From positions 1,426,001 to 1,490,000 of the forward strand of contig NZ_CP060587.1 of assembly GCF_014334735.1 (NCBI RefSeq): DNA of 64,000 nt, read 5' to 3'. Of this stretch, positions 53,058-62,246 are shown piece by piece. The stretch comes from Aeromicrobium senzhongii. GTDB lineage: Bacteria > Actinomycetota > Actinomycetes > Propionibacteriales > Nocardioidaceae. Below the pieces are notes generated by a model. It saw only the letters and a list, made by a program, of their open reading frames with translations. It had not been told where the DNA came from and did not search any database. Numbering within the stretch: position 1 is the first letter of the stretch; every line of letters begins with the position of its first letter. Made by a program: the position numbers and the translations under genes.

Positions 53058-54443
53058 ATGGCCTCAGTCATCGACACCGTCATCAGCCTCTGCAAGCGCC
53101 GCGGCTTCGTCTACCAGTGCGGAGAGATCTACGGCGGCACCCGCTCCGCCTGGGACTACGGCCCGCTGGGCGTCGAGCTCAAGGAGAACGTCAAGCGCCA
53201 GTGGTGGCGTTCGATGGTGCAGAGCCGTGACGACGTCGTCGGTCTCGACTCGTCGGTCATCCTGCCCACGCAGGTCTGGGAGGCCTCCGGCCACCTCAAC
53301 GCGTTCGTCGACCCGCTGGTCGAGTGCCTGAACTGCCACAAGCGGTACCGCCAGGACCACCTGCAGGAGGCCTACGCCGAGAAGCACGACATCGCCGACC
53401 CCGACTCGGTCGAGATGTCGCTGCTGGCCTGCGCCAACTGCGGCACCCGCGGCGAGTGGACCGAGCCGCGCATGTTCAACGGCCTGCTCAAGACGTTCCT
53501 CGGCCCCGTCGAGTCCGAGGAGGGCCTGCACTACCTGCGTCCCGAGACGGCCCAGGGCATCTTCGTGAACTTCGCCCAGGTGATGAACTCCTCGCGCAAG
53601 AAGCCCCCGTTCGGCATCGGCCAGATCGGCAAGAGCTTCCGCAACGAGATCACGCCCGGCAACTTCATCTTCCGCACGCGCGAGTTCGAGCAGATGGAGA
53701 TGGAGTTCTTCGTCAAGCCCGGCGAGGACGAGGAGTGGCACCAGTACTGGATCGACACCCGGCTGAAGTGGTACACGGACCTGGGCGTCAACCCCGACAA
53801 CCTGCGCCTCTTCGAGCACCCGGCCGAGAAGCTCTCGCACTACTCCAAGCGCACCGTCGACATCGAGTACCGCTTCGGCTTCGCCGGCTCGGAGTTCGGT
53901 GAGCTCGAGGGCGTCGCCAACCGCACCGACTTCGACCTGTCGACGCACGCCAAGCACTCGGGTCAGGACCTGTCGTACTTCGACCAGGCCAACAACGAGC
54001 GCTGGACGCCGTACGTCATCGAGCCCGCAGCCGGTGTCAACCGCTCGCTGATGGCGTTCCTGGTCGACGCGTACACCGAGGACGAGGCCCCCAACGCCAA
54101 GGGCGGCGTCGACAAGCGCACCGTCCTGCGCCTGGATCCGCGCCTCTCGCCGGTCAAGGCCGCCGTGCTGCCGCTCTCGCGCAACGAGGCGCTGTCGCCC
54201 AAGGCGCGCGACCTCGCTGCCGAGCTGCGTCAGAACTGGAACGTCGACTTCGACGACTCGCAGGCGATCGGCAAGCGCTACCGCCGTCAGGACGAGATCG
54301 GCACGCCGTACTGCATCACGGTCGACTTCGACACGCTCGAGGACGACGCCGTGACGATCCGCGAGCGCGACTCGATGTCGCAGGAGCGGATCGCCCTGGA
54401 CCAGGTGAGCGGCTACCTGGCGTCGCGTCTCATCGGTTGCTGA
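53058..54443 (+). CDS. glyS: Glycine--tRNA ligase
   Basis: 461-residue homodimeric class II synthetase of the archaeal/eukaryotic-like type. [20 protein letters not shown] is the N-terminal motif-1 region, [18 protein letters not shown] and [20 protein letters not shown] are the active-site motifs, and the C-terminal anticodon-binding domain ends [26 protein letters not shown] and CANCG form a zinc-binding insertion near residue 100. ATG 53058 is the natural start. Divergent from znuA; a TAGAGT near 52974 may be its -10 box. The gene product uses glycine tRNAs such as the tRNA-Gly at 24.9 kb. Confidence 0.96.
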   Translation: MASVIDTVISLCKRRGFVYQCGEIYGGTRSAWDYGPLGVELKENVKRQWWRSMVQSRDDVVGLDSSVILPTQVWEASGHLNAFVDPLVECLNCHKRYRQDHLQEAYAEKHDIADPDSVEMSLLACANCGTRGEWTEPRMFNGLLKTFLGPVESEEGLHYLRPETAQGIFVNFAQVMNSSRKKPPFGIGQIGKSFRNEITPGNFIFRTREFEQMEMEFFVKPGEDEEWHQYWIDTRLKWYTDLGVNPDNLRLFEHPAEKLSHYSKRTVDIEYRFGFAGSEFGELEGVANRTDFDLSTHAKHSGQDLSYFDQANNERWTPYVIEPAAGVNRSLMAFLVDAYTEDEAPNAKGGVDKRTVLRLDPRLSPVKAAVLPLSRNEALSPKARDLAAELRQNWNVDFDDSQAIGKRYRRQDEIGTPYCITVDFDTLEDDAVTIRERDSMSQERIALDQVSGYLASRLIGC

Positions 54444-54445
54444 GC

Positions 54446-55003
54446 ATGCGCGCGCTGGCCGCCGCCGTCCTGCTGTTCGCGCTGACCGCGTGCTCGGGCG
54501 GGGACACCGAGGAGTCGTCGGACACCAAGCCGGGCTTCGACGTGCCCACCGGTCTCACGCTGTCCGATCCCGGCACCGAGAAGAAGGTCGGCGAGAGCCT
54601 CGCGATCGGCTACCCGTCCGCCGAGGACGAGGCCGGGACCGCGTTGGCCCTCGGTGTCACGAAGGTGGTGCCAGCGCCGCGCAAGGACCTGTCGCTCTAC
54701 CGGATCCCGGCCGGGATGCAGCCGTACTACGTGCGCGTCATGGTCGGGAACCGTGGCCCGGCGGAGGCCTCGTTCCCCGAGGGCCTGCCGTGGTGGCTGC
54801 ACGTCGCCGGCGACACGCTGATCCCCGCGACCCCGACGCCCGGCGGCTTCTCGAAGTGCGCGCCGCCGCAGGTGGGTCGCACGATGGCGGCCGGCACCAC
54901 GGCCAAGGGCTGCCTGCTGTTCCTGGTCCCGCGAGGGACGGCGGTCGAATCGGTCGACTTCCAGCCCGGCGGCGTCGCGACGGCGGTGCGGTGGCGACCG
55001 TGA
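54446..55003 (+). CDS. Hypothetical lipoprotein
   Basis: 185 residues. MRALAAAVLLFALTACSG is a lipoprotein signal with lipobox L-T-A-C (Cys16), followed by an acidic, Ser/Thr-rich linker (GGDTEESSDTKP). The mature part may form a beta-sandwich (YYVRVMVGNRGPAEASFPEG; GCLLFLVPRGTAVESVDFQP), like DUF4352/telomeric-repeat-like secreted domains, but no family is certain. It starts two bases after glyS, and its stop overlaps the dusB start, so it is part of the glyS operon. Confidence 0.75.
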   Translation: MRALAAAVLLFALTACSGGDTEESSDTKPGFDVPTGLTLSDPGTEKKVGESLAIGYPSAEDEAGTALALGVTKVVPAPRKDLSLYRIPAGMQPYYVRVMVGNRGPAEASFPEGLPWWLHVAGDTLIPATPTPGGFSKCAPPQVGRTMAAGTTAKGCLLFLVPRGTAVESVDFQPGGVATAVRWRP

Positions 55004-56127
55004 CGGCGGGGCTGGACCTGGGGCGCGTCCACGTGGACGTGCCGGTGGTGCTCGCCCCGATGGCCGGCGTCACCAACGTCGCGTTCCGCCGGCTGTGCGC
55101 CGAGCAGGGCGCGGGTCTCTACGTGTGCGAGATGATCACCAGCCGTGGCCTGGTCGAGAACGACCGGGTCAGTCTCTCGATGCTGACGTTCGCCGAGGGC
55201 GAGCAGGTGCGCTCGGTGCAGCTCTACGGCATCGACCCCGAGACCGTCGGCAAGGCCGTCGAGATCCTGTGCGCCGACCACGGTGTCGACCATGTCGACC
55301 TCAACTTCGGCTGCCCCGTCCCCAAGATCACGCGCAAGGGCGGCGGGTCCGCGCTGCCGTGGAAGGCGACGCTGCTCGGCCAGATCCTCACCGAGGCCGT
55401 CCGCGCCGCCGAGCCCTACGGCGTCCCGGTCACGATGAAGACCCGCAAGGGCATCGACGAGGATCACCTCACCTACCTCGACGCCGGACGCATTGCCCAG
55501 GACACCGGCTGCGCCGCGATCGCCCTGCACGGTCGTACCGCCGCCCAGCACTACAGCGGCCAGGCCGACTGGAACGCGATCGGCGAGCTCAAGGCCGCCG
55601 TCGACATCCCGGTGCTGGGCAACGGCGACATCTGGGAGGCCGCCGACGCCCTGGCCATGGTCGAGCAGACCGGTTGCGACGGCGTCGTCGTGGGACGCGG
55701 CTGCCTCGGCCGACCCTGGCTCTTCCGCGACCTCGCGGCCGCGTTCGAAGGGCGCACGGTCGCCACCTTGCCGAACCTCGGCGAGGTCACCGCGGTGATG
55801 CGGCGGCACGCCCAGCTGCTGGGGGAGTGGCTCGGCGAGGAGCGCGGCTGTGTCGAGTTCCGCAAGCACGTCGCCTGGTACCTCAAGGGGTTCCCGGCCG
55901 GCTCCAGCGTGCGTGAGCGACTGGGTCACGTCAGCTCCTACCGGGCCCTGGACGAGCTGCTCGAGGACCTCGATCCCGACGTGCCGTTCCCGGTCAGCGA
56001 GCTGGGTGTCCCGCGCGGGCGTCAGGGCTCGCCGCGCAAGGTCGTGCTGCCCGAGGGCTGGCTGGACTCGCGCGAGATGGTGGGCGCGCTCGACGCGGCC
56101 GCCGAGGACGCCGTCAGCGGCGGCTGA
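55000..56127 (+). CDS. dusB: tRNA-dihydrouridine synthase
   Basis: 375 residues. FMN-dependent enzyme that reduces uridines in the tRNA D-loop. VVLAPMAGVTNVAFRRLCAE, the catalytic Cys105 in LNFGCPVPKITRKGGG, and the FMN phosphate site DGVVVGRGCLGRPWLF are the family landmarks; the LAPMAGVTN opening is that of the DusB group. GTG 55000 overlaps the lipoprotein stop (GTGA); an in-frame GTG lies at 54991. The 3' end overlaps the convergent bPH2 gene by 14 bases. Confidence 0.94.
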   Translation: MTAGLDLGRVHVDVPVVLAPMAGVTNVAFRRLCAEQGAGLYVCEMITSRGLVENDRVSLSMLTFAEGEQVRSVQLYGIDPETVGKAVEILCADHGVDHVDLNFGCPVPKITRKGGGSALPWKATLLGQILTEAVRAAEPYGVPVTMKTRKGIDEDHLTYLDAGRIAQDTGCAAIALHGRTAAQHYSGQADWNAIGELKAAVDIPVLGNGDIWEAADALAMVEQTGCDGVVVGRGCLGRPWLFRDLAAAFEGRTVATLPNLGEVTAVMRRHAQLLGEWLGEERGCVEFRKHVAWYLKGFPAGSSVRERLGHVSSYRALDELLEDLDPDVPFPVSELGVPRGRQGSPRKVVLPEGWLDSREMVGALDAAAEDAVSGG

Positions 56128-57424
56128 GCCGCCGGGCCAGCCGGGCCCGCTCGACCTCGTCGAACGTCACGTCGCGCGCGACGGGCGCGTCGAGGTGCTT
56201 GATCTTGGCCGAGACGGGGCCGTCGGGCGTGTGCACCTGCACCGTGGCCACGCCGCGCCGCCGCTGCAGCGGCCCCTGCGACAGCCCCACCGACTGCACC
56301 TTGTGGTGCGGCACGATCGAGCGGTGCCGGGTGATCCAGCCCGTGGTGGTCGTGACGGTGTGCAGCGTGGCCGCGAACGACCGGAACTTCCAGCCGATCG
56401 GCGCGAAGATCCAGGAGCGCCGCGTCGGGCGGACCTCGGGCGCCGTGCCGCGCTCCGGGTCGGGGATGAGCTCCTCGACGATCCGGCGGGCGACGTCGTC
56501 GTTGGCGATCGGCAACAGCGTCGTCGACGCCACGCCACCGCTGTCGTCGCTGGCGTTGCCGTAGCCGGCCACGTCGACGTCCAGTCGCGACCAGCCGAAC
56601 CGGCGCCACACGATCGGCTCGACCACGCCGATGCCCTGCACCCGGTCGTAGGGGATCGTCTGGGAGCTGCGGCTCAGCAGGCCGCGCTCGATCCGCACGC
56701 CGCGCTCGCCGCGCGACACCGTGAAGTTCCACTGGGCGATGATGCGGGTCATGATCATCTGCGCGACGGCCCAGGACGAGGGGATGATCAGGCCGAGCAG
56801 CGCCCAGCCGCCGTCCTCGAGCAGCACCGCCGCGACGATCGAGCCGACGGTGGTCAGGACCGTGGCGGCGAAGTCCAGCGACAGCAGGGTGCCGATGATG
56901 ATCTGATCGGGCGTCACGACGTGCAGGATCGTGCGGTGCTCCTCGACGAGCGACTCGCCGGACTCGTCGGTCGCCTCGGTGCCCTGGGCGCGCGCGAGCA
57001 GCAGGCGGCGCAGCCGCCGGGACTCCACGAGGGTCAGGAAGCGCAGCGTCGTGCGCGAGTCCGACCCGCCGGCCATCTCGATGGTCAGCTCGGACAGGCC
57101 GACGACACGAGCGATGAGCGGCTCGTTGATGTCGACCGACTGCAGACGCTCGAAGGGGATCCGGCGCGACGAACGGAACAGCACGCCGCGCTCGATGCGG
57201 ATCTCGGCGTCGTCGATGACGTAGCGCGTGAACAGCCAGCTGACGTAGCCCGCCAGCACGCCGACCACGAACCCGCCCGGTACCGCCAGCAGCTTCCACC
57301 ACTGGGGGTCCTGGACGTCGAAGACCTGCCAGGCGACGGCCACCGCGACGCCCGCACCCCAGATGAGCCCTTGCAGCAGTGCGGTCAGGGGGTGGGTGCG
57401 GTGCGCGTCAGACGCCGGCGCCAT
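56114..57424 (-). CDS. bPH2-domain membrane protein, YdbT-like (larger subunit)
   Basis: 436 residues. Two or three copies of the bacterial PH2 (DUF304) domain lie between membrane helices: EIRIERGVLFRSSRRIPFER near 80-100, GVRIERGLLSRSSQTIPYDR near 255-275, and HRSIVPHHKVQSVGLSQGPL near 370-390. The I-E-R-G-x-L/V-x-R-S-S-x-x-I-P repeat is diagnostic. In Bacillus such pairs (YdbS/YdbT) help resistance to pore-forming toxins. ATG 57424 overlaps the upstream small partner by 17 bases. Its end converges on dusB. Confidence 0.9.
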   Translation of the reverse strand: MAPASDAHRTHPLTALLQGLIWGAGVAVAVAWQVFDVQDPQWWKLLAVPGGFVVGVLAGYVSWLFTRYVIDDAEIRIERGVLFRSSRRIPFERLQSVDINEPLIARVVGLSELTIEMAGGSDSRTTLRFLTLVESRRLRRLLLARAQGTEATDESGESLVEEHRTILHVVTPDQIIIGTLLSLDFAATVLTTVGSIVAAVLLEDGGWALLGLIIPSSWAVAQMIMTRIIAQWNFTVSRGERGVRIERGLLSRSSQTIPYDRVQGIGVVEPIVWRRFGWSRLDVDVAGYGNASDDSGGVASTTLLPIANDDVARRIVEELIPDPERGTAPEVRPTRRSWIFAPIGWKFRSFAATLHTVTTTTGWITRHRSIVPHHKVQSVGLSQGPLQRRRGVATVQVHTPDGPVSAKIKHLDAPVARDVTFDEVERARLARRLSRR

Positions 57425-57914
57425 GGCTCTCGCCCAGATCGGTGAGCCGGTCACGCAGGCGGGCCGCCTCGTCCAGGGGGACGCCGGGGATCGCGGCGGC
57501 CGTGGCGGTCGAGGCGGTGTGCAGGGTGACCGTGCCGAACCCGAACCAGCGCGCGAGGGGACCGGACTCGACGTCGACGAACTGCATGCGGCCGTAGGGG
57601 ACCACCACGAGTCGGCGGAACATGATGCCGCCGCGCACCAGGAAGTCGTCCTCGGCCTCGGCGTAGCCCCAGCTGCGACGGTTGCGCGGCGCCCACCACC
57701 AGACCCATGCGGTCAGACCGACGCCGATGACGGCCGGGACCCACAGCACCGGCTCCCACGCGCCGGCGGCGTCGGCGAACACCAGCCACAGGCCGAGCGA
57801 CACGAGCACCAGGACCACTCCCGTGATGGTGCCGATGAGACCGCGTACCGTCGCGAGTCGGGACGAGACCGGGGTCCACTGACCCTCGGTGCTGGTGAAC
57901 AGGTCCTGACGCAT
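57408..57914 (-). CDS. bPH2-domain membrane protein, YdbS-like (small subunit)
   Basis: 168 residues: a soluble N-terminal stretch of about 20, two adjacent membrane helices (VRGLIGTITGVVLVLVSLGL and VLWVPAVIGVGLTAWVWWWA), then one bPH2 domain (EDDFLVRGGIMFRRLVVVPY then GRMQFVDVESGPL), ending in LRDRLTDLGES. Partner of the larger protein encoded immediately downstream and translationally coupled. ATG 57914 has TAGGGT 7 bases upstream, favouring it over an in-frame GTG at 57923. Confidence 0.9.
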   Translation of the reverse strand: MRQDLFTSTEGQWTPVSSRLATVRGLIGTITGVVLVLVSLGLWLVFADAAGAWEPVLWVPAVIGVGLTAWVWWWAPRNRRSWGYAEAEDDFLVRGGIMFRRLVVVPYGRMQFVDVESGPLARWFGFGTVTLHTASTATAAAIPGVPLDEAARLRDRLTDLGESHGAGV

Positions 57915-57921
57915 GACGTAC

Positions 57922-57927
57922 ACCCTA
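57922..57927 (-). promoter_or_regulatory. -10 box of the bPH2 pair
   Basis: Minus-strand TAGGGT, 7 bases before ATG 57914; leaderless spacing. Confidence 0.45.
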
Positions 57928-58036
57928 GGGGGCGCGACGCGCGAGGGCGGTTGACCCTTCCGTATGGGCGGTGAGACACTGATAGACGCAGCCTTCGGGC
58001 TGCAACACCACCTGATTTCCCTGCTGAAGGATCACC

Positions 58037-58237
58037 ATGGCCAAAGCCCTGTACGGCTACCTCGGCGGCCCGTCCCCGGAGCACGCCCACGAGGTCGCAG
58101 TCCTGCGCCGCCGCATCGGAGACCTCGAGAACGAGGTCCTGCGACTGAAGGCCGAGAACGACGGCCTGCTGGCTCGCCTCGCCGAGACCGCCCACGACGG
58201 CGATCTGGCCGAGCTGCTCGAGTCCGCATCGCGCTGA
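58037..58237 (+). CDS. Small coiled-coil protein upstream of smc
   Basis: 66 residues starting AKALYGYLGGPSPEHAHEVA, then a heptad-patterned helix (LRRRIGDLENEVLRLKAEND) over about 22-50. AAGGA lies before ATG 58037. The short conserved N-terminus and coiled coil suggest a small partner or DivIVA/Wag31-like scaffold protein; I recall very similar short proteins in other Nocardioidaceae, but cannot give a function. It lies 52 bases before smc on the same strand. Confidence 0.65.
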   Translation: MAKALYGYLGGPSPEHAHEVAVLRRRIGDLENEVLRLKAENDGLLARLAETAHDGDLAELLESASR

Positions 58238-58277
58238 CCTGCGGCGTTTCCCCTGCGGTGGCCCCCACCGCAGGCAC

Positions 58278-58283
58278 TAGGCT
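58278..58283 (+). promoter_or_regulatory. -10 box of smc
   Basis: TAGGCT is followed by GACGTC and GTG (58290); leaderless spacing. Confidence 0.45.
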
Positions 58284-58289
58284 GACGTC

Positions 58290-61200
58290 GTGTACCTGAA
58301 GACCCTGACGCTGCGGGGATTCAAGTCGTTCGCCTCGTCGACGACTCTGGCCCTCGAACCGGGCATCACCGCGGTCGTCGGCCCCAACGGCTCCGGCAAG
58401 TCCAATGTCGTCGACGCCTTGTCCTGGGTCATGGGCGAGCAGGGCGCCAAGACCCTGCGCGGCGGCAAGATGGAGGACGTCATCTTCGCCGGCACCGCCG
58501 GTCGCGCCCCGTTGGGCCGCGCCGAGGTCGTGCTGACGATCGACAACACCGACGGCGCGCTGCCGATCGAGTACTCCGAGGTCACGATCAGCCGCACGAT
58601 GTTCCGCAGCGGCGGCTCCGAGTACGCCATCAACGGCAACACCTGCCGGCTGCTCGACGTCCAGGAGCTGCTGAGCGACTCCGGCATCGGCCGCGAGATG
58701 CACGTCATCGTCGGCCAGGGACAGCTCGACTCGGTCCTGCGGGCCACGCCCGAGGAGCGCCGCGGCTTCGTCGAGGAGGCCGCCGGCGTCCTGAAGCACC
58801 GCAAGCGCAAGGAGAAGGCGCTCCGCAAGCTCGACGCGACGCAGGACAACCTGACCCGCCTCAACGACGTGCTGACCGAGCTGCGCCGCCAGCTCAAGCC
58901 CCTGGGTCGCCAGGCCGAGGTCGCGCGCCGGGCCGCCGGCATCCAGGCCACCGTCCGTGACGCCCGCGCCCGCCTGCTGGCCGATGACATCGTCGCCGCC
59001 CGCACCACCATCGAGACCGAGCTGGCCGACGAGCACGCCCTGCGCACCCGCCGCGAGGAGGTCGAGAAGGCTCTCGCCGAGGCCCGTCAGGTCGAGACCG
59101 AGCTCGAACAGGCGCTGGCCGCTGACGCCCCGTTGCTGGCCCGCGCCCGTGACACCGTCTACGCGCTGGGCAGCCTGCGCGAGCGGTTCAACGGCACCGC
59201 CAACCTGGCGCGCGACCGCATCCGGCTCGCTGCCGACGCCACCGACGACCGGGTCGACGGCCGCGACCCCGAGGAGCTGGAGGCCGACGCGCGGCGCGCC
59301 CAGGAGCGCCTCGTCGAGCTCGAGGCCGACGTCGCGACGTCCGGCGAAGGACTGAAGGAGGCCGTCGCCGCCCGTGGCGAGGCCGAGCAGGCGTACTCCA
59401 CCGAGGAGCGGCGCATCGCCGGGCTGCTGCGCGCGGCTGCCGACCGTCGTGAGGGCTTGGCCCGGCTGCACGGCCAGGTCAACGGTCTCAAGAGCCGCGC
59501 CGCCGCGGCCGACGAGGAGATCGGTCGACTGACGGCTGCCCAGGCCGAGGCCCGCCAGCGCGCCGACGACTCCCAGCACGAGTTCAGCGCTCTCGAGAGC
59601 ACGATCGCGGGCCTGAGCGCCGGCGAGTCCGGCCTCGACGAGGAGCTGGAGGACGCCGAGGAGGTGCTCGCCCGCGCCGAGGCCGAGGAAGCCGAGATCG
59701 CCACCCGCCGGGGCGAGCTGGAGCGTCGGCTCGCGACGGCCACCGCCCGCAAGGAGGCGCTCGAGCTGGGCCTCAACCGCAAGGACGGGTCCGGTGCCCT
59801 GCTGGCCGCGTCCGACCGGCTCAACGGCGTCCTGGGTTCGCTCGCCGCGCTCATCACCGTCACCGGGGGCCATGAGGCCGCGGTCGGTGCCGCGCTCGGC
59901 TCGGCCGCCGATGCCGTGGCGGTCGACCGCGTCGACTCCGCGATCGACGCTCTGCACCTGTTGCGCGAGGAGGACCTGGGCCGGGCCGGCCTGCTGCTGG
60001 GCTCGGGCGACGTCTCCACCGACGACTGGCCGGCGCTGCCCGCCGGCGCCGTCTACGCCGAGTCGCTCGTCGAGGCGCCCGCCGAGCTGCGCGGCTCGAT
60101 GCGTCGGCTGCTACACAAGGTGGCCGTCGTCGAGGACCTCGCCGCCGCGAAGCGTCTCGTGGCCGACCTGCCCGACGTCACCGCGGTCACCGCCGCCGGC
60201 GACCGGATCGGGGCGCACTTCGCCGAGGGCGGCTCCACGTCGACGCCCAGCCTGATCGAGGTCACGGCCGCGATCGACGAGGCCACCGACACGATCGAGC
60301 GCACCGGACGCGAGCTGGAGACGCTGCGCTTCGAGACCGAGAAGGCCAAGGCGGCCACCCAGGCTGCCCAGGACCGCGTCGACGCCGCGCTGGCGCGCCT
60401 GCACGAGTCCGACGCGTCGATGTCTGCCGTCGCCGAGAAGCTGGCCCAGCTGGGCACCACGAGCCGCTCGGCAGCCGCCGAGGCCGACCGCCTGCAGGCC
60501 GCGATCGTCGCCGCCGAGGAGGCGCGCGACCGCGACGTCGCCGGTCTCGCCGAGCTGGAGGAGCGCCTGGCCGCCGCACAGGAGGCGCCCGACGAGGAGC
60601 CCGACACGACCGAGCTCGAGCAGTTGGCCGAGCGCGCCTCGGCCAGCCGTCGGGCCGAGATGGACGCGCGGCTGGCGCTGCGCACCGCCGAGGAGCGGGC
60701 CAAGGCACTGACGGCGCAGGTCGCCTCCCTGCTGCAGGCCGCCGAGGCCGAGCGCGAGGCGCGGGAGCGTGCCCGACTGCGGGCCGAGCGACGTCGTCGC
60801 GAGGCCGAGACGGCCACGGACGTGCTGCGTGCCGCCGAGATCACCATGCAGCGGCTGCAGCAGTCGCACGACGAGGCCACCCGCACCCGCATCGAGATCG
60901 AGCAGTCGCGGGCCGACCGCGAGCAGCGCCTCAAGGAGGCCCGCTCGACCGTCCGTGGCCTGTCGTCGGACCTCGAGGGCCTGACCGACTCGGTGCACAA
61001 GGACGAGATGGCCCGTGCGCAACTGCGGCTGCGCCTCGAGGGCCTGCAGGAGCGGGCCCTGGAGGAGCTGGGCATCGATCCCGACACCCTCGTGGCCGAG
61101 TACGGACCCGACCAGCTGATCCCGCCGATCGGTGGCGACGACACCGACGAGGCCCCGTCGATCCCGTTCGACCGCGCCGAGCAGGCCAAGCGCCTCAAGA

Positions 61201-61832
61201 CCGCCGAGCGTGAGCTGGCGATGCTGGGCAAGGTCAACCCGCTGGCGCTCGAGGAGTTCTCCGCGCTGGAGGAGCGCCACCAGTTCCTCTCCGAGCAGCT
61301 CGATGACCTGAGGAAGACCCGCGAGGACCTGCTGGGCATCGTCTCGGACGTCGACGCCCAGGTCGAGCGCGTGTTCACCGAGGCGTGGGCCGACGTCGAG
61401 CGCGAGTTCGACGACGTCTTCTCGCGGCTGTTCCCCGGTGGCGAGGGCCGCCTGATCCTGACCGATCCGTCCGACATGCTCGCGACCGGCATCGACGTCG
61501 AGGCGCGGCCGCCGGGCAAGAAGGTCAAGCGGCTGTCGCTGCTGTCCGGTGGTGAGCGCTCACTGGTCGCCGTGGCGTTCCTCGTGGCGCTGTTCAAGGC
61601 CCGGCCCAGCCCGTTCTACATCCTCGACGAGGTCGAGGCCGCCCTGGACGACACCAACCTGGGCCGCCTGCTGGAGATCTACGAGGAGTTGCGCACCAAC
61701 TCCCAGCTCATCGTCATCACCCACCAGAAGCGCACGATGGAGGTGGCCGACGCGCTCTACGGCGTCTCGATGCGAGGCGACGGCGTCTCGGCCGTCATCA
61801 GTCAGCGCATGCGCGAGGAGGCATCAGCGTGA
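58290..61832 (+). CDS. smc: Chromosome segregation protein SMC
   Basis: 1180-residue condensin ATPase that organises and segregates the chromosome with ScpA/ScpB. GFKSFA opens the protein, Walker A is GPNGSGKSN (31-39), the hinge (about 500-640, GHEAAVGAALGSAADAVAVD) lies between two long coiled coils, and the C-terminal head has signature LLSGGERSLVAVAF near 1085, Walker B FYILDEVEAALDD, and VITHQKRTM. Length and order are standard. GTG start with TAGGCT 6 bases upstream. The stop overlaps the next start by 4 bases. Confidence 0.97.
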   Translation: MYLKTLTLRGFKSFASSTTLALEPGITAVVGPNGSGKSNVVDALSWVMGEQGAKTLRGGKMEDVIFAGTAGRAPLGRAEVVLTIDNTDGALPIEYSEVTISRTMFRSGGSEYAINGNTCRLLDVQELLSDSGIGREMHVIVGQGQLDSVLRATPEERRGFVEEAAGVLKHRKRKEKALRKLDATQDNLTRLNDVLTELRRQLKPLGRQAEVARRAAGIQATVRDARARLLADDIVAARTTIETELADEHALRTRREEVEKALAEARQVETELEQALAADAPLLARARDTVYALGSLRERFNGTANLARDRIRLAADATDDRVDGRDPEELEADARRAQERLVELEADVATSGEGLKEAVAARGEAEQAYSTEERRIAGLLRAAADRREGLARLHGQVNGLKSRAAAADEEIGRLTAAQAEARQRADDSQHEFSALESTIAGLSAGESGLDEELEDAEEVLARAEAEEAEIATRRGELERRLATATARKEALELGLNRKDGSGALLAASDRLNGVLGSLAALITVTGGHEAAVGAALGSAADAVAVDRVDSAIDALHLLREEDLGRAGLLLGSGDVSTDDWPALPAGAVYAESLVEAPAELRGSMRRLLHKVAVVEDLAAAKRLVADLPDVTAVTAAGDRIGAHFAEGGSTSTPSLIEVTAAIDEATDTIERTGRELETLRFETEKAKAATQAAQDRVDAALARLHESDASMSAVAEKLAQLGTTSRSAAAEADRLQAAIVAAEEARDRDVAGLAELEERLAAAQEAPDEEPDTTELEQLAERASASRRAEMDARLALRTAEERAKALTAQVASLLQAAEAEREARERARLRAERRRREAETATDVLRAAEITMQRLQQSHDEATRTRIEIEQSRADREQRLKEARSTVRGLSSDLEGLTDSVHKDEMARAQLRLRLEGLQERALEELGIDPDTLVAEYGPDQLIPPIGGDDTDEAPSIPFDRAEQAKRLKTAERELAMLGKVNPLALEEFSALEERHQFLSEQLDDLRKTREDLLGIVSDVDAQVERVFTEAWADVEREFDDVFSRLFPGGEGRLILTDPSDMLATGIDVEARPPGKKVKRLSLLSGGERSLVAVAFLVALFKARPSPFYILDEVEAALDDTNLGRLLEIYEELRTNSQLIVITHQKRTMEVADALYGVSMRGDGVSAVISQRMREEASA

Positions 61833-62245
61833 CCCTGGCCGAGTATCGCGGCACCTACACGATCTCGACCCGTTGGGAGGACGAGGACGTCTACGGCCAC
61901 GTCAACAACGTCAAGTACTACTCGTACTTCGACACGGCCGTGAACGGCTACCTGATCCGCGAGACCGGGATCGACATCCGGACCCTGCCGGCCTACGGCA
62001 TCGTCGCGGAGTCCTCGTGCCGGTTCCAGCGTGAGCTGAAGTTCCCGCTCGACGTCGTCGCGGGCCTCAAGGTCACCAAGCTGGGCAACTCCAGCGTCGT
62101 GTACGAGATCGCCCTGTTCCAGGGCGACGAGCCCGAGCCGGCTGCCGTCGGCCGGTTCGTGCACGTGTACGTCACCGGGTCGGACCGCAAGGTCACACCC
62201 GTTCCCGCGCAGATCCGCGCGGTGCTGGAGCCGCTCGCCGGCTGA
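61829..62245 (+). CDS. Acyl-CoA thioesterase, 4HBT/YbgC type
   Basis: 138 residues. TRWEDEDVYGHVNNVKYYSY is the 4HBT signature with the catalytic Asp in the D-x-x-G-H-V-N-N turn. ESSCRFQRELKFPLDVVAGL and later strands complete a hotdog fold. It probably hydrolyses acyl-CoAs of unknown chain. GTG 61829 overlaps the smc stop (GTGA), so it is translationally coupled to smc, an arrangement I would call accidental rather than functional. Confidence 0.92.
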   Translation: MTLAEYRGTYTISTRWEDEDVYGHVNNVKYYSYFDTAVNGYLIRETGIDIRTLPAYGIVAESSCRFQRELKFPLDVVAGLKVTKLGNSSVVYEIALFQGDEPEPAAVGRFVHVYVTGSDRKVTPVPAQIRAVLEPLAG

Positions 62246-62246
62246 G

